Part shown: piece by piece, positions 1 to 9,700 of the stretch
Numbering within the stretch: position 1 is the stretch's first letter
Layout: each line of letters starts with the position of its first letter
Made by a program: the position numbers and the translations under genes
Notes under the pieces: generated by a model
Databases searched by the model: none
What the model was told of the DNA's origin: nothing
What the model saw: only the letters and a program-made list of their open reading frames with translations
NCBI RefSeq assembly: GCF_026965555.1
Contig: NZ_CP114040.1
Span: forward strand, 2,604,001-2,668,000
Length of the DNA: 64,000 bases
Direction of reading: 5' to 3'
Source: Nannocystis punicea
GTDB taxonomy: Bacteria > Myxococcota_A > Polyangia > Nannocystales > Nannocystaceae

Positions 1-366
1 CGCGCCAAAAACAGCGAGTTCTCCGGTGACACGGCGCTGCACGTGACGCTGGCCGACGATCCGTCGCGGCTCCTGGTGGATGGGCGCGATGTGTGGGGCG
101 TGGGACTGCCGGTCTCGGAGGATATCGGGCCGATCCACCGCGAGATCGTGATGGAGTGCACCGCCGACGACCTGGGCGAGGAGAAGAACAACGAGCTGCG
201 CTACTCGCTCATGTCCGGGGCGGAGCTCACCGTGTGGGCGGGCTCCCGCGGCTCACTCGCGATCGACGCGTCCCGGGTGTTCGCGATCGACCTGGCGCAG
301 TCCGGGTCCATCTGTTGCCACGGAGACGAAGAGCGCAGCCTGATCCGCCGCGTGCTCAGCGAGTGA
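1..366 (+). CDS. 3' fragment of a hypothetical protein
   Basis: The reading frame is open from the first base of the window to a TGA at 364-366, so only the C-terminal 121 residues are present and the start lies upstream. The segment is acidic, contains two adjacent Cys (SGSICCHGDEE) and ends RRVLSE. It has no signal peptide or membrane segment in the visible part and I do not recognise a family. Third positions are GC-rich as in the neighbours, which supports real coding. It converges on the next gene, with a palindromic repeat between the two stops. Confidence 0.6.
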   Translation, partial: RAKNSEFSGDTALHVTLADDPSRLLVDGRDVWGVGLPVSEDIGPIHREIVMECTADDLGEEKNNELRYSLMSGAELTVWAGSRGSLAIDASRVFAIDLAQSGSICCHGDEERSLIRRVLSE

Positions 367-398
367 GCCAGCGGCGGCCCGGCGGTGATCGGCGCGGA

Positions 399-424
399 GA
401 GACATGTCCTTAGGGTCATGTCTC
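399..424. repeat. Dispersed palindrome copy between convergent genes
   Basis: An 8-bp perfect inverted repeat, GAGACATG ... CATGTCTC, encloses a 10-base loop (tccttagggt) that can pair further (CC-TTA-GG). It belongs to the TGTCC/GGACA palindrome family of this window. It lies between the stop codons of two convergent genes, so it could also act as a bidirectional 3' hairpin, although there is no U tract. Confidence 0.7.
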
Positions 425-455
425 ATCGCGTGCGGCCGGACGCAGTCGCTGCGGC

Positions 456-2879
456 TCACGCCCGGTCGGCGAACCACTCGAGGCATTCGCGTCGCGCGGC
501 CTTCTGCGTCTTCGACAGGCTCTTGCCGTTGTCGAGGCGGCCCTGGCTCACCTCCTTGAGGAGGCCCGGGCAGTGCTCGTCCGACCACGCGTACCAGAGC
601 GGCCACAGCCACTTGCTCTCGAGCCGCGGGAGGCCGTAATAGCCCGGGACTGCCTGTCTGGCGCGAATCCAGGCGATGAGCGCGGGGGCCAGCTTGCGAC
701 CGTCGAGCGGCGCGAGGGCCCGGCCGTGCGACTCCCACTTCGCGGCGGCGCCGCGCGGCTTGCCGAAGCCCGACCAGTCGTTCTTCAGCAGGTCCTGGTA
801 CGCGCGCAGCACCACGGCGAGGGCGTCGCCGTCGAACCCGGCGCGGCGCACCGCGTCGAACACGTCGCGCAGCGGGTCGTAGTGCTCGACCCCGGCCGCG
901 AACGCGGCGGCGAGGTTCGTCCAAGGGACGCCCTCGAGGCCGCGCAGGACCGCGGCCTCGTCGAGCGGGTCGGCGAGGACGAGCTGCTTCAGCCAGAGCA
1001 GCAGCGGCTCGCGTCGCTGCGCCGGCTGCTTGTCGATCGCGCACGTCTCGCCGAAGAAGGCGAGCTCGTGCGAGTCGTCGAGGACGCTCTCCAGCCACGA
1101 GGCGTCGCGGCGGTCGCACCAGCGATCGAGGACCACGAGCGCGCGCGCGGCGAAGGCGAGGCGGTCACCGAGGTCGTGGCCGTCGGTCTCGGCGATCTTC
1201 CACAGCGCGGCGCTGTGAGCGACCGCGTCGCGCAGCAGGACGTACGCGAACGGCCGGCCGACGGCGGCGCGGGGCGTGGCCGGGAACTCGCGCCAGGGCT
1301 GCGCGAACCACGAGGCCGCGGCCCGCTCGCGCTCCTCGGAGGTGCGCGCGGGATCGAGGAGCCACGGCGGATCGAACGACTCCGGGGCGCCCGCGGGCGC
1401 CTGGCCGAGGCGCCCGCGGAGCCGGCGAATGGGCTCGCCGTGGTGATCGATCTGCCAGGACAGGCCCGCGGCGATCGACAGCTCGCGCGCGGCCTCGTAG
1501 TCGGCCAGGGCGCCCGCGAGGTCGCCCGCCGCCTCTCGCACCTTCGCGCGGGCGGCGACCTCGTCGGCCTGGAACCCGCGGCCGCTCGCGGTGCCCTCGA
1601 CCCGCGCGCGCTCCAGGTCTTGCTCGATCCGCGGCGACGCGGTCGCCAGCGCGTCGCCGCTCAGCGCGGCCGCGCGGGCGATCAGCCGCGCTCGTTCGTC
1701 CGCCCCCGGCGGCTTGCCCGGCTTGCGGTCCTTGCACGGATCGCCGCCCTCGGCCCGCACTGCCAGCGCCTTGGCCACTCGCGCCAGCGCGACGCCGCGG
1801 CGGTCGGTGACGTCGCCCGACCAGAACATGCAGCGACCGACCATGCTCGGATCGGTGGGCGCGTCGAGGGTCGCGGCGCGGGTCCAGTCCTCCTCGGCGG
1901 CGTCGAGGTCGGCCGCCCCTGCACAGGCATCGAGGTAGAGGCGGCACTCCCAGCGCCCGCGCAGCGACTCCGGCAGCGCGACGTGATGGGCGACGACGAG
2001 GTCGAGGAGCCGCTTCGCCTCGGGGTAGGCGCCGCGGTAGAGCAGCTTCATGCCGAGGTTCTGCGCCGCAGCGAGGGCGACCTCGTGGACCGCGCCGTCG
2101 CCGTCCTGCAGGAGGGCGGGGAGCGCCTTGTCGACGATGGCGTGGAACGTCAGATGGTTCGAGAGGCTGAGGTTCGGGAGGGCGTCGCAGATCCGCGAGG
2201 CCACGGCCAGGCGATCGACGGCGCTCTCGGAGCCGGCGAACGGGACGACGCGCTTGATCGCGGCCTGCGGCGTGCCGCCGAGCCGCTCGCCCTCGGGCGT
2301 GGCGGCGGAGCGGGCCGCGACTGCGCGGGCGATCGCGGCGGGGGCCGTCCGCTTGCGCAAGCCTCGCGAGTACAAGCCGCGGTCCGAGCCGATGCGGCCG
2401 TCGACGTCGTAGAGGCGGCGGAGGAGGAGGACGGCCTCGTCGGGTGCCCCGGAGACGAGCGCCTCGGCGACCGCCTCGAGGCCCTCGTACCAGTCGGCGT
2501 CGGCCTCGAGGTCGTAGAACCGCGACCATTCGTTGGCGCCGCCGTCGGGGTGCGACGACAGGGTGGCGAGCAGCGACGGCAAGGCCGCGCGCTCGGCCGC
2601 GGCCTGGCTCCGACCCCAGATGTCGGCACATAGCTGCAGGTAGGCGCCGGCGCGGCGCCGGACGTGCTGGAGGCCGTCGGGCGCGTGGACGTCGACGAGG
2701 ACGTGCGGCCCGTCGAGCCGCGCCGCGAAGGGAGGCACTGCGCGCTCTCTCGTGAGCATGTGACGCGCGTAGGCGGCGAGCGCCCGCTCGAGGCCGGCCT
2801 CCAGCGAGCTGCGGGGCGGATCCTTCGGAGCGACTGGGTCGCTTGCCTCGGCGGCGACGCGCTTCTTCGTCACGGTCAT
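456..2879 (-). CDS. Large alpha-helical hypothetical protein (807 aa)
   Basis: The 807-residue product is soluble, with no signal peptide or membrane helix. It is rich in Ala, Leu and Arg and dominated by amphipathic helices; stretches such as AAARAKVREAAGDL-type segments near the middle resemble TPR-like helical pairs, but no catalytic motif is evident. The C-terminal part has several Trp residues. I chose the ATG at 2879 (MTVTKKRV) because the open frame upstream to 3341 has the composition of non-coding DNA and contains two palindromic repeats. It faces away from the membrane-protein gene at 3235. Function unknown; a TPR/HEAT-like scaffold is an inference only. Confidence 0.75.
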   Translation of the reverse strand: MTVTKKRVAAEASDPVAPKDPPRSSLEAGLERALAAYARHMLTRERAVPPFAARLDGPHVLVDVHAPDGLQHVRRRAGAYLQLCADIWGRSQAAAERAALPSLLATLSSHPDGGANEWSRFYDLEADADWYEGLEAVAEALVSGAPDEAVLLLRRLYDVDGRIGSDRGLYSRGLRKRTAPAAIARAVAARSAATPEGERLGGTPQAAIKRVVPFAGSESAVDRLAVASRICDALPNLSLSNHLTFHAIVDKALPALLQDGDGAVHEVALAAAQNLGMKLLYRGAYPEAKRLLDLVVAHHVALPESLRGRWECRLYLDACAGAADLDAAEEDWTRAATLDAPTDPSMVGRCMFWSGDVTDRRGVALARVAKALAVRAEGGDPCKDRKPGKPPGADERARLIARAAALSGDALATASPRIEQDLERARVEGTASGRGFQADEVAARAKVREAAGDLAGALADYEAARELSIAAGLSWQIDHHGEPIRRLRGRLGQAPAGAPESFDPPWLLDPARTSEERERAAASWFAQPWREFPATPRAAVGRPFAYVLLRDAVAHSAALWKIAETDGHDLGDRLAFAARALVVLDRWCDRRDASWLESVLDDSHELAFFGETCAIDKQPAQRREPLLLWLKQLVLADPLDEAAVLRGLEGVPWTNLAAAFAAGVEHYDPLRDVFDAVRRAGFDGDALAVVLRAYQDLLKNDWSGFGKPRGAAAKWESHGRALAPLDGRKLAPALIAWIRARQAVPGYYGLPRLESKWLWPLWYAWSDEHCPGLLKEVSQGRLDNGKSLSKTQKAARRECLEWFADRA

Positions 2880-2993
2880 GAGCGGCGGGGATGGTACCCC
2901 AACAAGATCGATCCGGGCCGAGCGGCGCGCGACGTCGCGGTCGAGCGCGCCGCGCGAGCCACGCGGACCCGTCGTCGCGACCCATCGTACCAC

Positions 2994-3009
2994 CTGTCCC
3001 CGGGGACAG
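2994..3009. repeat. Dispersed palindrome copy
   Basis: A perfect 16-bp palindrome, CTGTCCCC-GGGGACAG. It is the TGTCC-outward form of the family and lies in a divergent promoter region. Confidence 0.65.
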
Positions 3010-3066
3010 CCTGAAGGTCTCTCCGCGGGATTGATCCATGGATCCGGCCGATTCATCATGGTCCAA

Positions 3067-3078
3067 AGGACATGTCCT
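3067..3078. repeat. Dispersed palindrome copy
   Basis: A perfect 12-bp palindrome, AGGACA-TGTCCT, 73 bp downstream of the previous copy. It is followed by cgaagacag, which resembles the loop and arm of the CGAAGA-type copies. Confidence 0.6.
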
Positions 3079-3234
3079 CGAAGACAGCCAGAGAGACCTC
3101 GCCGCAGGGGTCGCGCGTGCTGCGCGATTTTGCCCGAGTCGGCCTGGTCGCGGGCTGCGGGCCTGCTCGCGTCGGGCGCGCCCGGCCGGCGCCTTTGACT
3201 GCGCGCCCGGGCCCGGCGTATCGTCGCGCGCCCG

Positions 3235-5172
3235 ATGACCGACACCTCCGCAAGGGCCGAGAGCACGCGCTGGGCCTGGCTGCGCGGCCACCGGGGCATG
3301 TTCGTCGGCTTCGCGGCGGTCCACGCCGGCCTGGTCCTCAACTCGATCCCGCTGCGGGTGGTGTTCGGCGCCCTGCCGTTCGGCGGGCCCGACTATCAGA
3401 CCCACTTCCAGCACACGCACACGCTGACGCGCGCCCTGGCCGAGGGTCGGTCGTGGGTGTACGACCCGATGATGCTGGCCGGTTACCCGGCCGGGCTGTT
3501 CTTCGACGTCGACAACAAGGCCCACTTCCTGTGGTGCACCGTGCTGCACCAGCTGGGCGTGCCGCTGGCGACCGCGTTCAACCTCTACACTCTGGCCTCG
3601 GCGATCGCCATGCCGATCTCGCTGTGGCTGGCGGCGCGGCTGCTCGGCGTGCCTGTCAGGGCGCAGGCGTGGACGTTCGGGCTCGGCGTGCTGCTGTGGC
3701 ACTTCGAGTCGCTGATCCGCTTCTTCTGGGGCGGCGGCATGATCTCGTTCGCGACGGCCTCGCACCTGTGCGTCCTCGTGCTGGCGCTGTTCTGGCGTCA
3801 GCTGAGCGGCGCGCCGGTGCGCGGCGGCTGGGCGGCCCTGCTGGTGCTGCTGCCGCTGGCGCTGCTGACCCACGTGTGGAGCTTCGCCGCGCTCGCGGGG
3901 CCGATGATCGGCCTCTATCTGGCGCGCGCCCGCGGCCTCGGCCTCCTCGGCCACGCGCGCGTGTGGGGTTTGGCCGCGGTGACGGTCGTCGTCAATGCGT
4001 ACTGGCTGTGGCCCGCGCTCACGCACATGGAGCTGATGGCGCCGTCGCACAAGCTCGGCCAGGCCACCCCGGACTTCTTTCTCTACGACCTGCTCGAGGT
4101 GTTCGTCGACCCGCTGACGACCGGGTTCGTCCGCCAGCGCACGCTCGTCCGCACGATCGCGGTGCTGGCGGCGATCGGCACTCTGGTGGCCTGGCGACGC
4201 ACCCGCGAGCCGGCCCTGCGCTACGCCCTCGGCACCGCGCTGTGGCTGTTCGGGCTCAGCTACGTCGGCGCCCTGCTGCCGCTGGTGCCGGCCACCGAGC
4301 CGTACCGGTTCGCCGCGCCGATGGCCTGCTGGGCGGCGGTGCTGGCCGGTCCGTGGCTGGCGGACAACCTGACCCGAAAGACATGGTCGCAGGTCCCCGC
4401 GAGCCTGCGCGGCCTGGCGATCGGCCTGCTCGTGCTGCTGGCCCCGCGGGTCTACGCCCAGCTCGCCACCTTCCTGCCCGGCGTGGACGTGTCGCCGATG
4501 GGCTTCCTGCAGAGCGCGGTGCTGGAGGAGCAGTTCTTCCCGAGCATGCGCCTCAAGCCGATCAGCGGCGACTTCCAGGAGGTCGCCGCGTGGGTGGCGG
4601 CCCAGCCCGACGACGGCCGCGTCCTCGTGCACTACTGGGCCCTCGGCGAGTACCTGCGCTGGGCCACCGATCGCCCGATCCTCGGCGGCTTCCCCGATCG
4701 CCGCACGATCCACGAGCAGGCCAACCTGTTCCACTGGACCGACAGCGACGAGCGCTACAACGAGGGCCTCGAGCGCTATCTGCAGACCTTCAACGTCGCC
4801 TACGTCCTCATGTCGGTGCCGCACATCCCGGCCATCGAGCGCCGGCTCGACCTGCTGGAGCCGCGCGGGATCGTCGGCGGCCGCTACCGCGCCTACCGCG
4901 TGCGCAAGCCGACGGGCTACTTCGTCCGCGGCCGCGGCGAGGTGAAGGCGGGGCTCGGCCGGATCGCAGTCTCGGCGGCCTCGCCGGCGCCCGGCACGCA
5001 GGAGCTGGTGCTGCGATTCCATTGGCTGCAGGAGCTGACCTGCAAGAGCGCCGTTCCGAACGTCGATTGCCGGATCGAGCGCGAGCCGGTCGAGGGCGAC
5101 GAAACGGGGTTCCTCAGGGTCGTGGGCGCGCCGACGCTGCCGGCCGAGTTCGTGCTCGAGCAAGGCCGCTGA
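3235..5172 (+). CDS. Polytopic membrane protein, GT-C-like
   Basis: This 645-residue protein has a short Arg-rich N-terminus followed by about ten to twelve hydrophobic helices between residues ~20 and ~415, then a soluble C-terminal domain of ~230 residues. After the first helix comes a loop with an acidic motif (GGPDYQTHFQHTH, YDPMMLAGYP), the position where GT-C type glycosyltransferases carry catalytic acidic residues. The C-terminal domain contains HYWALGEYLRW and PDRRTIHEQ. The likely role is an inner-membrane glycosyltransferase or a 6-PTPS-related/YfhO-like integral membrane protein; the specific reaction cannot be read. The ATG at 3235 starts directly before the first basic residues and transmembrane segment. 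Confidence 0.75.
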   Translation: MTDTSARAESTRWAWLRGHRGMFVGFAAVHAGLVLNSIPLRVVFGALPFGGPDYQTHFQHTHTLTRALAEGRSWVYDPMMLAGYPAGLFFDVDNKAHFLWCTVLHQLGVPLATAFNLYTLASAIAMPISLWLAARLLGVPVRAQAWTFGLGVLLWHFESLIRFFWGGGMISFATASHLCVLVLALFWRQLSGAPVRGGWAALLVLLPLALLTHVWSFAALAGPMIGLYLARARGLGLLGHARVWGLAAVTVVVNAYWLWPALTHMELMAPSHKLGQATPDFFLYDLLEVFVDPLTTGFVRQRTLVRTIAVLAAIGTLVAWRRTREPALRYALGTALWLFGLSYVGALLPLVPATEPYRFAAPMACWAAVLAGPWLADNLTRKTWSQVPASLRGLAIGLLVLLAPRVYAQLATFLPGVDVSPMGFLQSAVLEEQFFPSMRLKPISGDFQEVAAWVAAQPDDGRVLVHYWALGEYLRWATDRPILGGFPDRRTIHEQANLFHWTDSDERYNEGLERYLQTFNVAYVLMSVPHIPAIERRLDLLEPRGIVGGRYRAYRVRKPTGYFVRGRGEVKAGLGRIAVSAASPAPGTQELVLRFHWLQELTCKSAVPNVDCRIEREPVEGDETGFLRVVGAPTLPAEFVLEQGR

Positions 5173-5302
5173 CTGGCGACCGTCGCGGTGTGGACGGCTG
5201 CGGGCCCCCGCCCCCGCGGGGCGGCCGGTATCACACAGGTAGGTCGGCCGCGGTGGCGGTCCGCCCGAGGCTGTTCATCCTTGGCGATACCGAGGGTCTG
5301 AC

Positions 5303-5965
5303 ATGCGCAGTATCCCTATCCGTCCGCGGATGCTCTGGCCCGCGCTATGTGCCGGCCTCGCCGTCGTCACTATCCCCGACGCGGAGGCGAACACTCTCTC
5401 TATTCAAACTCCCTCTATCGACACGAAGATCGCGCTCGCCGGTTCGGTACTGGGCCGCGAGGGTCAGCCGATTGGCGGCGCGACGGTCCAGGTCCTCGCA
5501 TTCGGGGCCAGGGCCAAGAACGCGGGCGGCACCGCCACGACGGACGGTTCCGGCGCATTTCAGCTGGAAGAAATCGACCGGCGCTCCGTGCCCCACGAGG
5601 TCACGCGCGCCGGAACCTATACAGAGACGTACCCTGCCGACCTGCATCGACCCTCGTCCGCGGGATCGATCAGCGTCGGCAACCTTACGCTCGCCGACCC
5701 GGACGGCGAGCAGGAGACGGGCTCGACGCGCTCGAGCTCCCGCGCGGCTGACGCCGAGAAGGTCGTCCGCCGCGTCGCCGACGCCGATGATTCGGTCGTC
5801 GATTGCAAATGCACCGTGAGCGCAGATCCGGGCCCGGAGCGCTCATACGAATCGGACACCTCGGATTCGCACCCCGAGGACTCGAACCTGCGTTTCCCGG
5901 AGGTCGCCAGCGGCGGCGCTCGCCTCGCGGTCACCGGGACGCACACGATCTACGTCGCGAAGTGA
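5303..5965 (+). CDS. Exported protein with carboxypeptidase-regulatory-like segment
   Basis: The product has 220 residues. Residues 1-29 form a Sec-type signal peptide (MRSIPIRPR, hydrophobic core, AEA before NTLS). Residues ~45-115 read like a carboxypeptidase regulatory-like beta sandwich: AGSVLGREGQPIGGATV followed by TTDGSGAFQLEEI, a pattern typical of such Ig-like folds. The second half is Ser/Asp/Glu-rich and carries a CKC pair, with no recognisable enzyme motif. Some codons are less GC-biased than in the neighbours. A surface or periplasmic accessory role is inferred. The stop codon lies in the left arm of a hairpin shared with the convergent aquaporin gene. Confidence 0.65.
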   Translation: MRSIPIRPRMLWPALCAGLAVVTIPDAEANTLSIQTPSIDTKIALAGSVLGREGQPIGGATVQVLAFGARAKNAGGTATTDGSGAFQLEEIDRRSVPHEVTRAGTYTETYPADLHRPSSAGSISVGNLTLADPDGEQETGSTRSSSRAADAEKVVRRVADADDSVVDCKCTVSADPGPERSYESDTSDSHPEDSNLRFPEVASGGARLAVTGTHTIYVAK

Positions 5966-6018
5966 TGCCACGCGTCCGCGTCGCCCGAGCCCGGGGCGGC
6001 GCGGGCGCGAGGTATCAC
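5962..6018. terminator. Bidirectional hairpin between convergent genes
   Basis: Outer arms GTGATGCC (5962-5969) and GGTATCAC (6011-6018) pair with one mismatch. Inner arms around 5976-5986 and 5993-6004 (CCGCGTCGCCC / GGGCGGCGCGG) pair with one mismatch. The stop codons of both convergent genes fall inside the outer arms. There is no U tract, so termination is inferred from position and stability. Confidence 0.5.
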
Positions 6019-6728
6019 CCCGCAAGGACGGCGCCGTGGAGCAGCGCCGCCAGGGCCGCGCCCACCAGCGGCCCGAGCACGGGCACCCACGCATAGCCCC
6101 AGTCGCCGTCGCCCTTGTGGCGCAGCGGCAGGACCGCGTGGGCCAGCCGCGGCCCGAGGTCGCGCGCGGGGTTGATGGCGTAGCCGGTCGGTCCGCCGAG
6201 CGACAGGCCGATCGCCAGCACCAGCAGCGCGACCGGCAGCGCGTCGAGGGCCCCGAGCCCGTGGGTCGGCGCGGCGATCTGCAGCACCCCGAGGATGAAC
6301 ACGAAGGTGGCGATCGCCTCGGTCAGGAAGTTGTGCCCGAGGTCGCGGATCGCCGGCCCGGTGCAGAACACGCCGCGCACGGTCGCCGGATCGGCGGTCG
6401 CGTCGAACTGCCGCCGGTACGCCAGCCACACGATCACCGCGCCGACGAAGGCGCCGAGCAATTGAGCGCACATGTACGAAGGGACAGACGCCCACGCGAA
6501 CTTGCCGCGCAGCGCCAGCGCCAGGGTCACCGCCGGGTTGAGGTGCGCCCCGCTGGCCGCCGCGACCGCGTAGACCGCGACGAACACGGCGGCGGCCCAG
6601 CCGACGGTGATGGCGATCAAACCCCCGCCCTGCCCGTGCGTGCGCGCCAGCGCGACGTTGGCGACGACGCCGTCGCCGAGGACGATGAGGATCGCGGTCC
6701 CGAGGAGCTCGCCGGTGAAGGGGGTCAT
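6015..6728 (-). CDS. MIP-family aquaporin / glycerol facilitator
   Basis: This 237-residue inner-membrane channel has six hydrophobic helices and both aquaporin half-helix signatures: GAHLNPAVTLA near residue 65 and YAINPARDLGPRLAH near residue 190. The Asp after the second NPAR (NPARD) is the mark of glycerol-conducting aquaglyceroporins rather than strict water channels. It should passively transport glycerol or small polyols. Its ATG (6728-6726) overlaps the TGA of the upstream NACHT-ATPase gene by four bases (ATGA), so translation is probably coupled to that protein. No glycerol kinase or glycerol-3-phosphate dehydrogenase lies nearby, so the context is not a normal glp operon. Family certain; role in this context open. 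Confidence 0.92.
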   Translation of the reverse strand: MTPFTGELLGTAILIVLGDGVVANVALARTHGQGGGLIAITVGWAAAVFVAVYAVAAASGAHLNPAVTLALALRGKFAWASVPSYMCAQLLGAFVGAVIVWLAYRRQFDATADPATVRGVFCTGPAIRDLGHNFLTEAIATFVFILGVLQIAAPTHGLGALDALPVALLVLAIGLSLGGPTGYAINPARDLGPRLAHAVLPLRHKGDGDWGYAWVPVLGPLVGAALAALLHGAVLAG

Positions 6729-9700
6729 CGCCGCGAGGATAGACCGGGCCCGGCCGGGTCGTCAGCACCGCCGGCGAGCTGCAGACGCAGCGCCTCGCAG
6801 CGGAGCAGGGCGCCGGCGAGGGCGCGCACCTCGGCATCGACGCTGGGCTGTCGCGGGTCGCTCTCGTTCGCCGCGAGCTCGGCTTCGAGGCGGCGCAGGT
6901 CGGTGCAATCGCCGAGCAGGGTGGCCGCGGCGCAGCGGGCGATCGGGTGGGGCGCGTGGGCGAGGATTTTGGGTGCGAGCGGCGCCCAGTCGGCGCGGGG
7001 CAGGCCGAGGCGGCGCATCGCCTGGGCGAGGAGGTACTGCTCCGCCCGGTCCGTGCTGCCATGCGCTTGGCGGCGCAGCTCGGCGGCCGCTGCGAGATCG
7101 GCGGGGACGCGCTCGAGCAGCGCCTGCGCGATCCACCGGCGCCGGACCCGGTCGGTCTCGGCCGCCAGCAGCTCGCGCAGGCGCTCCGGGCCGTCGGGGT
7201 GCTCGCCGAGCCGGCGCAGGGCGGTGTCCATGTTCGGGCTGTTCGGCTCGGTGTCGGGGGAGATTCCTCCCAGTCGCTGCATGCCCAGCTCGCGCCACGC
7301 CGGCCGGGCGAGCAGGGCGGCGACGGCCAGCCACCGCAGGTTCGCGCTCCATTCGCCGGCGTCGGCCAGGTGGCACCACAGCGTCTGCGCGAACTCCCAG
7401 CGGCCGCGCTGTTCGGCCACCACCGGGGCCGTCATGGCGGCCCAAGCCAGAGTGAGGCAGCTCGGATCGCCGTGCAGCAGGGTCAGGACGCGGTCGATCC
7501 CGTCGCGCAGGAGCCCCTGTGCGAGCGCCCAGTTGGCCGCGTCGTGGCTGCGACGATCGTCGCAGCGTAGCATCGCCACGAACGCGGCGGCGGCCGTCTC
7601 GTCGCCGCGGTGGGCCGCGACCAGGCAGGCGATCGCGCGCAGCTCGGGCGTCTCCTGGGCCATCAATTGCCCGCACAGCTCGTCCGCGGCGGCCGGCCCC
7701 GATCGCAGCAAGGTGGCGACGATCTGCGCATTCACTTCTTGCAGGGCGATGGTTCGGCTGAGCTCGGCGAGCTCGGAAATGTCGTCGGCGAGGGCTGCGA
7801 CCGCCTCGGCGCGCCGCGTCGACGACGACAGCAGCAGGGCCGCGGTGAAGAGGCGCACGATCGGGCTCCGACCCTCGTCGGAGAGGAGTGCCAGCAGTCG
7901 GGCTTCGGCCGTGGTGCCGGCGAGATCGCCGAGCCAGGCCACGACCTGAGCGTCCCAGGGCCAGCCGAAGCGGTCGAGGCTCCGCGTCAGCAGCTCGCGC
8001 TCGGCGTCGGTCCACGGACCCATCGCTGCGAGCCCCTCGGCGAATGGGGTGAGGACGGCGTGCTTGTCGAGCAAGCGCGCCAGCAGCCGCGGCCGGGCCG
8101 CCGCAGCGGTCACGGCGACGACCACGTGCACGAGCGGCAGGAGCCTCGGGCCCGAATCCAGCTGCACGCTGTACTCGGGGATCGCAAAGGTGAATCCGCG
8201 CCCGCCGGTCGCCTCCGACCATTCCCACAGCCGCCGCGCGCCCGGCCAGCGCGGGCCGATCGGGCGCAACGCGGCCGCGAGCCCGCGCATGTCGAGCTCG
8301 CCGAGCGAGGCCTGAGCGATCCACAATTCAGTGAGAGTCGCCGCGAGCGGCCCGAATTCAGGCCCCGGCGCCTCGATCTCGGCGAAGCAGCGCACCGCGA
8401 ATTCGCCGGCTGCCAGCAATTGCGAAGAGGCGAGCGGCGCACAATCGGCGAACACCCGCTGCACGGCTCGCACCGCCAGCGGCGCGTCGTGCCCGGCGAG
8501 CAGGCCGCAGGTCATCGGCAGGACCTCCGTCCAGGTGCCCTGCTGCCAGTCGGCGAATCGTGCCAGGATCACCTCCTCGGTGGATTCGGCGAGCGCGTCG
8601 GCGGCGAAGAACTCGAGCAGGGATCGGTGCACGAAGCCGTAGCTCTCGCCGCCGAGCTGGGAGAGCGCGTGCACGTCCAGCTTGAGCTCGGCGATCAGGT
8701 CGTCGGCGCGGGCGGCCGCCTCGTCGCGGCTCAGGCGTTCGCGCTCGCGGAAGAAGCGGGCGGCGAATCGATGCAGCGCGGCGTGTTCGATCACGTTCTC
8801 GGCCCCGCGCTCGACCGCGGTCAGCATCGTCCACGCCAGGCCGCGCAGGAACGCCATCCGTCCGCTCGCGTCGAGGAGCAGCGGCCGGCGTCGTTCGGCC
8901 CACGTGCGCACCATGAGCGCGGAGATCTCCGCCAGCACGCGCTGTCGCTGCTGCAGCGGCGTCCCCTTGCGGGCCAGCACCAGCACGAACGTGGCGATCA
9001 GCGGCGAGCGCATCTGCTCGCGCACCGACGCGGTGGAGAGGGCCCGCTGCAGCGCGGCCTCGTCGATCAGGCCGGCCTCTCGCCAGCGCCGGCCGAGGTG
9101 CGTCAGGGTCGCGTCGTCGAGCGGGCACATCTCGTGGATCGCGTAGCCCGCCTCGCGCAGGGCCTCGCGCGGGCCGGCGACGCCGCGCGGACGCGTCGTC
9201 ACCAGCACCGGGCCGCGGTGGCGCAGGTTGGCCAGCTGCTCGACGCAGCGGGAGCGCAGGTCGGCGTCGGCGATCTCGTCGAGGCCGTCGACGATCCACG
9301 TGAGCCGGTCGGCCAGGGCGAGCGAGCGCAATTGCAGCTCCGACAGCGGCACCCCATCCTCGCCGAAGGCCTCGCCGAGGAAGCGCAGGAGGTCGCGTCG
9401 GCCCGTCTGCCGGGCCGCCCACGTCGCGTAACGGCCCAGCTCGATGCGGACCGGGGTGCGCTCCGCGACCCCCAATTGCTCGATCAGCGCCCTGCGGGCC
9501 ACCACGCTCTTGCCCGCGCCCGGGTCGCCGAGCAGCACCAGCCAGCGCGTCTGCTTCGGCCACAGCTCGAGCACCGGCGCGGCCGCCTCGACCACCTGCG
9601 TCGGCGGAATCTCGGTCCGCTGCCTTTTCTCCGCTTCATCCTCGATGCGTGGTTGCTGCGGCGGCGCGAGGGGTCGGGAGGTCAGCGGGATCCACACGCG

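Larger units (their letters stand above)
2880..3234. other. Divergent intergenic region with two palindromes
   Basis: This 355-bp spacer separates two divergent genes and must hold both promoters, though I see no clear -35/-10 pair. It holds two members of the dispersed palindrome family, 73 bp apart. Confidence 0.6.

Noticed and set aside
1165..5163. A 1332-codon open frame on the minus strand
   Set aside because: It overlaps two well-supported genes, is Arg/Gln/His-rich and has no motif. It is a by-product of GC-rich codon use.
6015..6728. Naming the channel glpF as part of a glycerol operon
   Set aside because: The motifs fit an aquaglyceroporin, but no glpK/glpD neighbours exist and the gene is coupled to a NACHT ATPase, so a gene symbol would suggest the wrong context.
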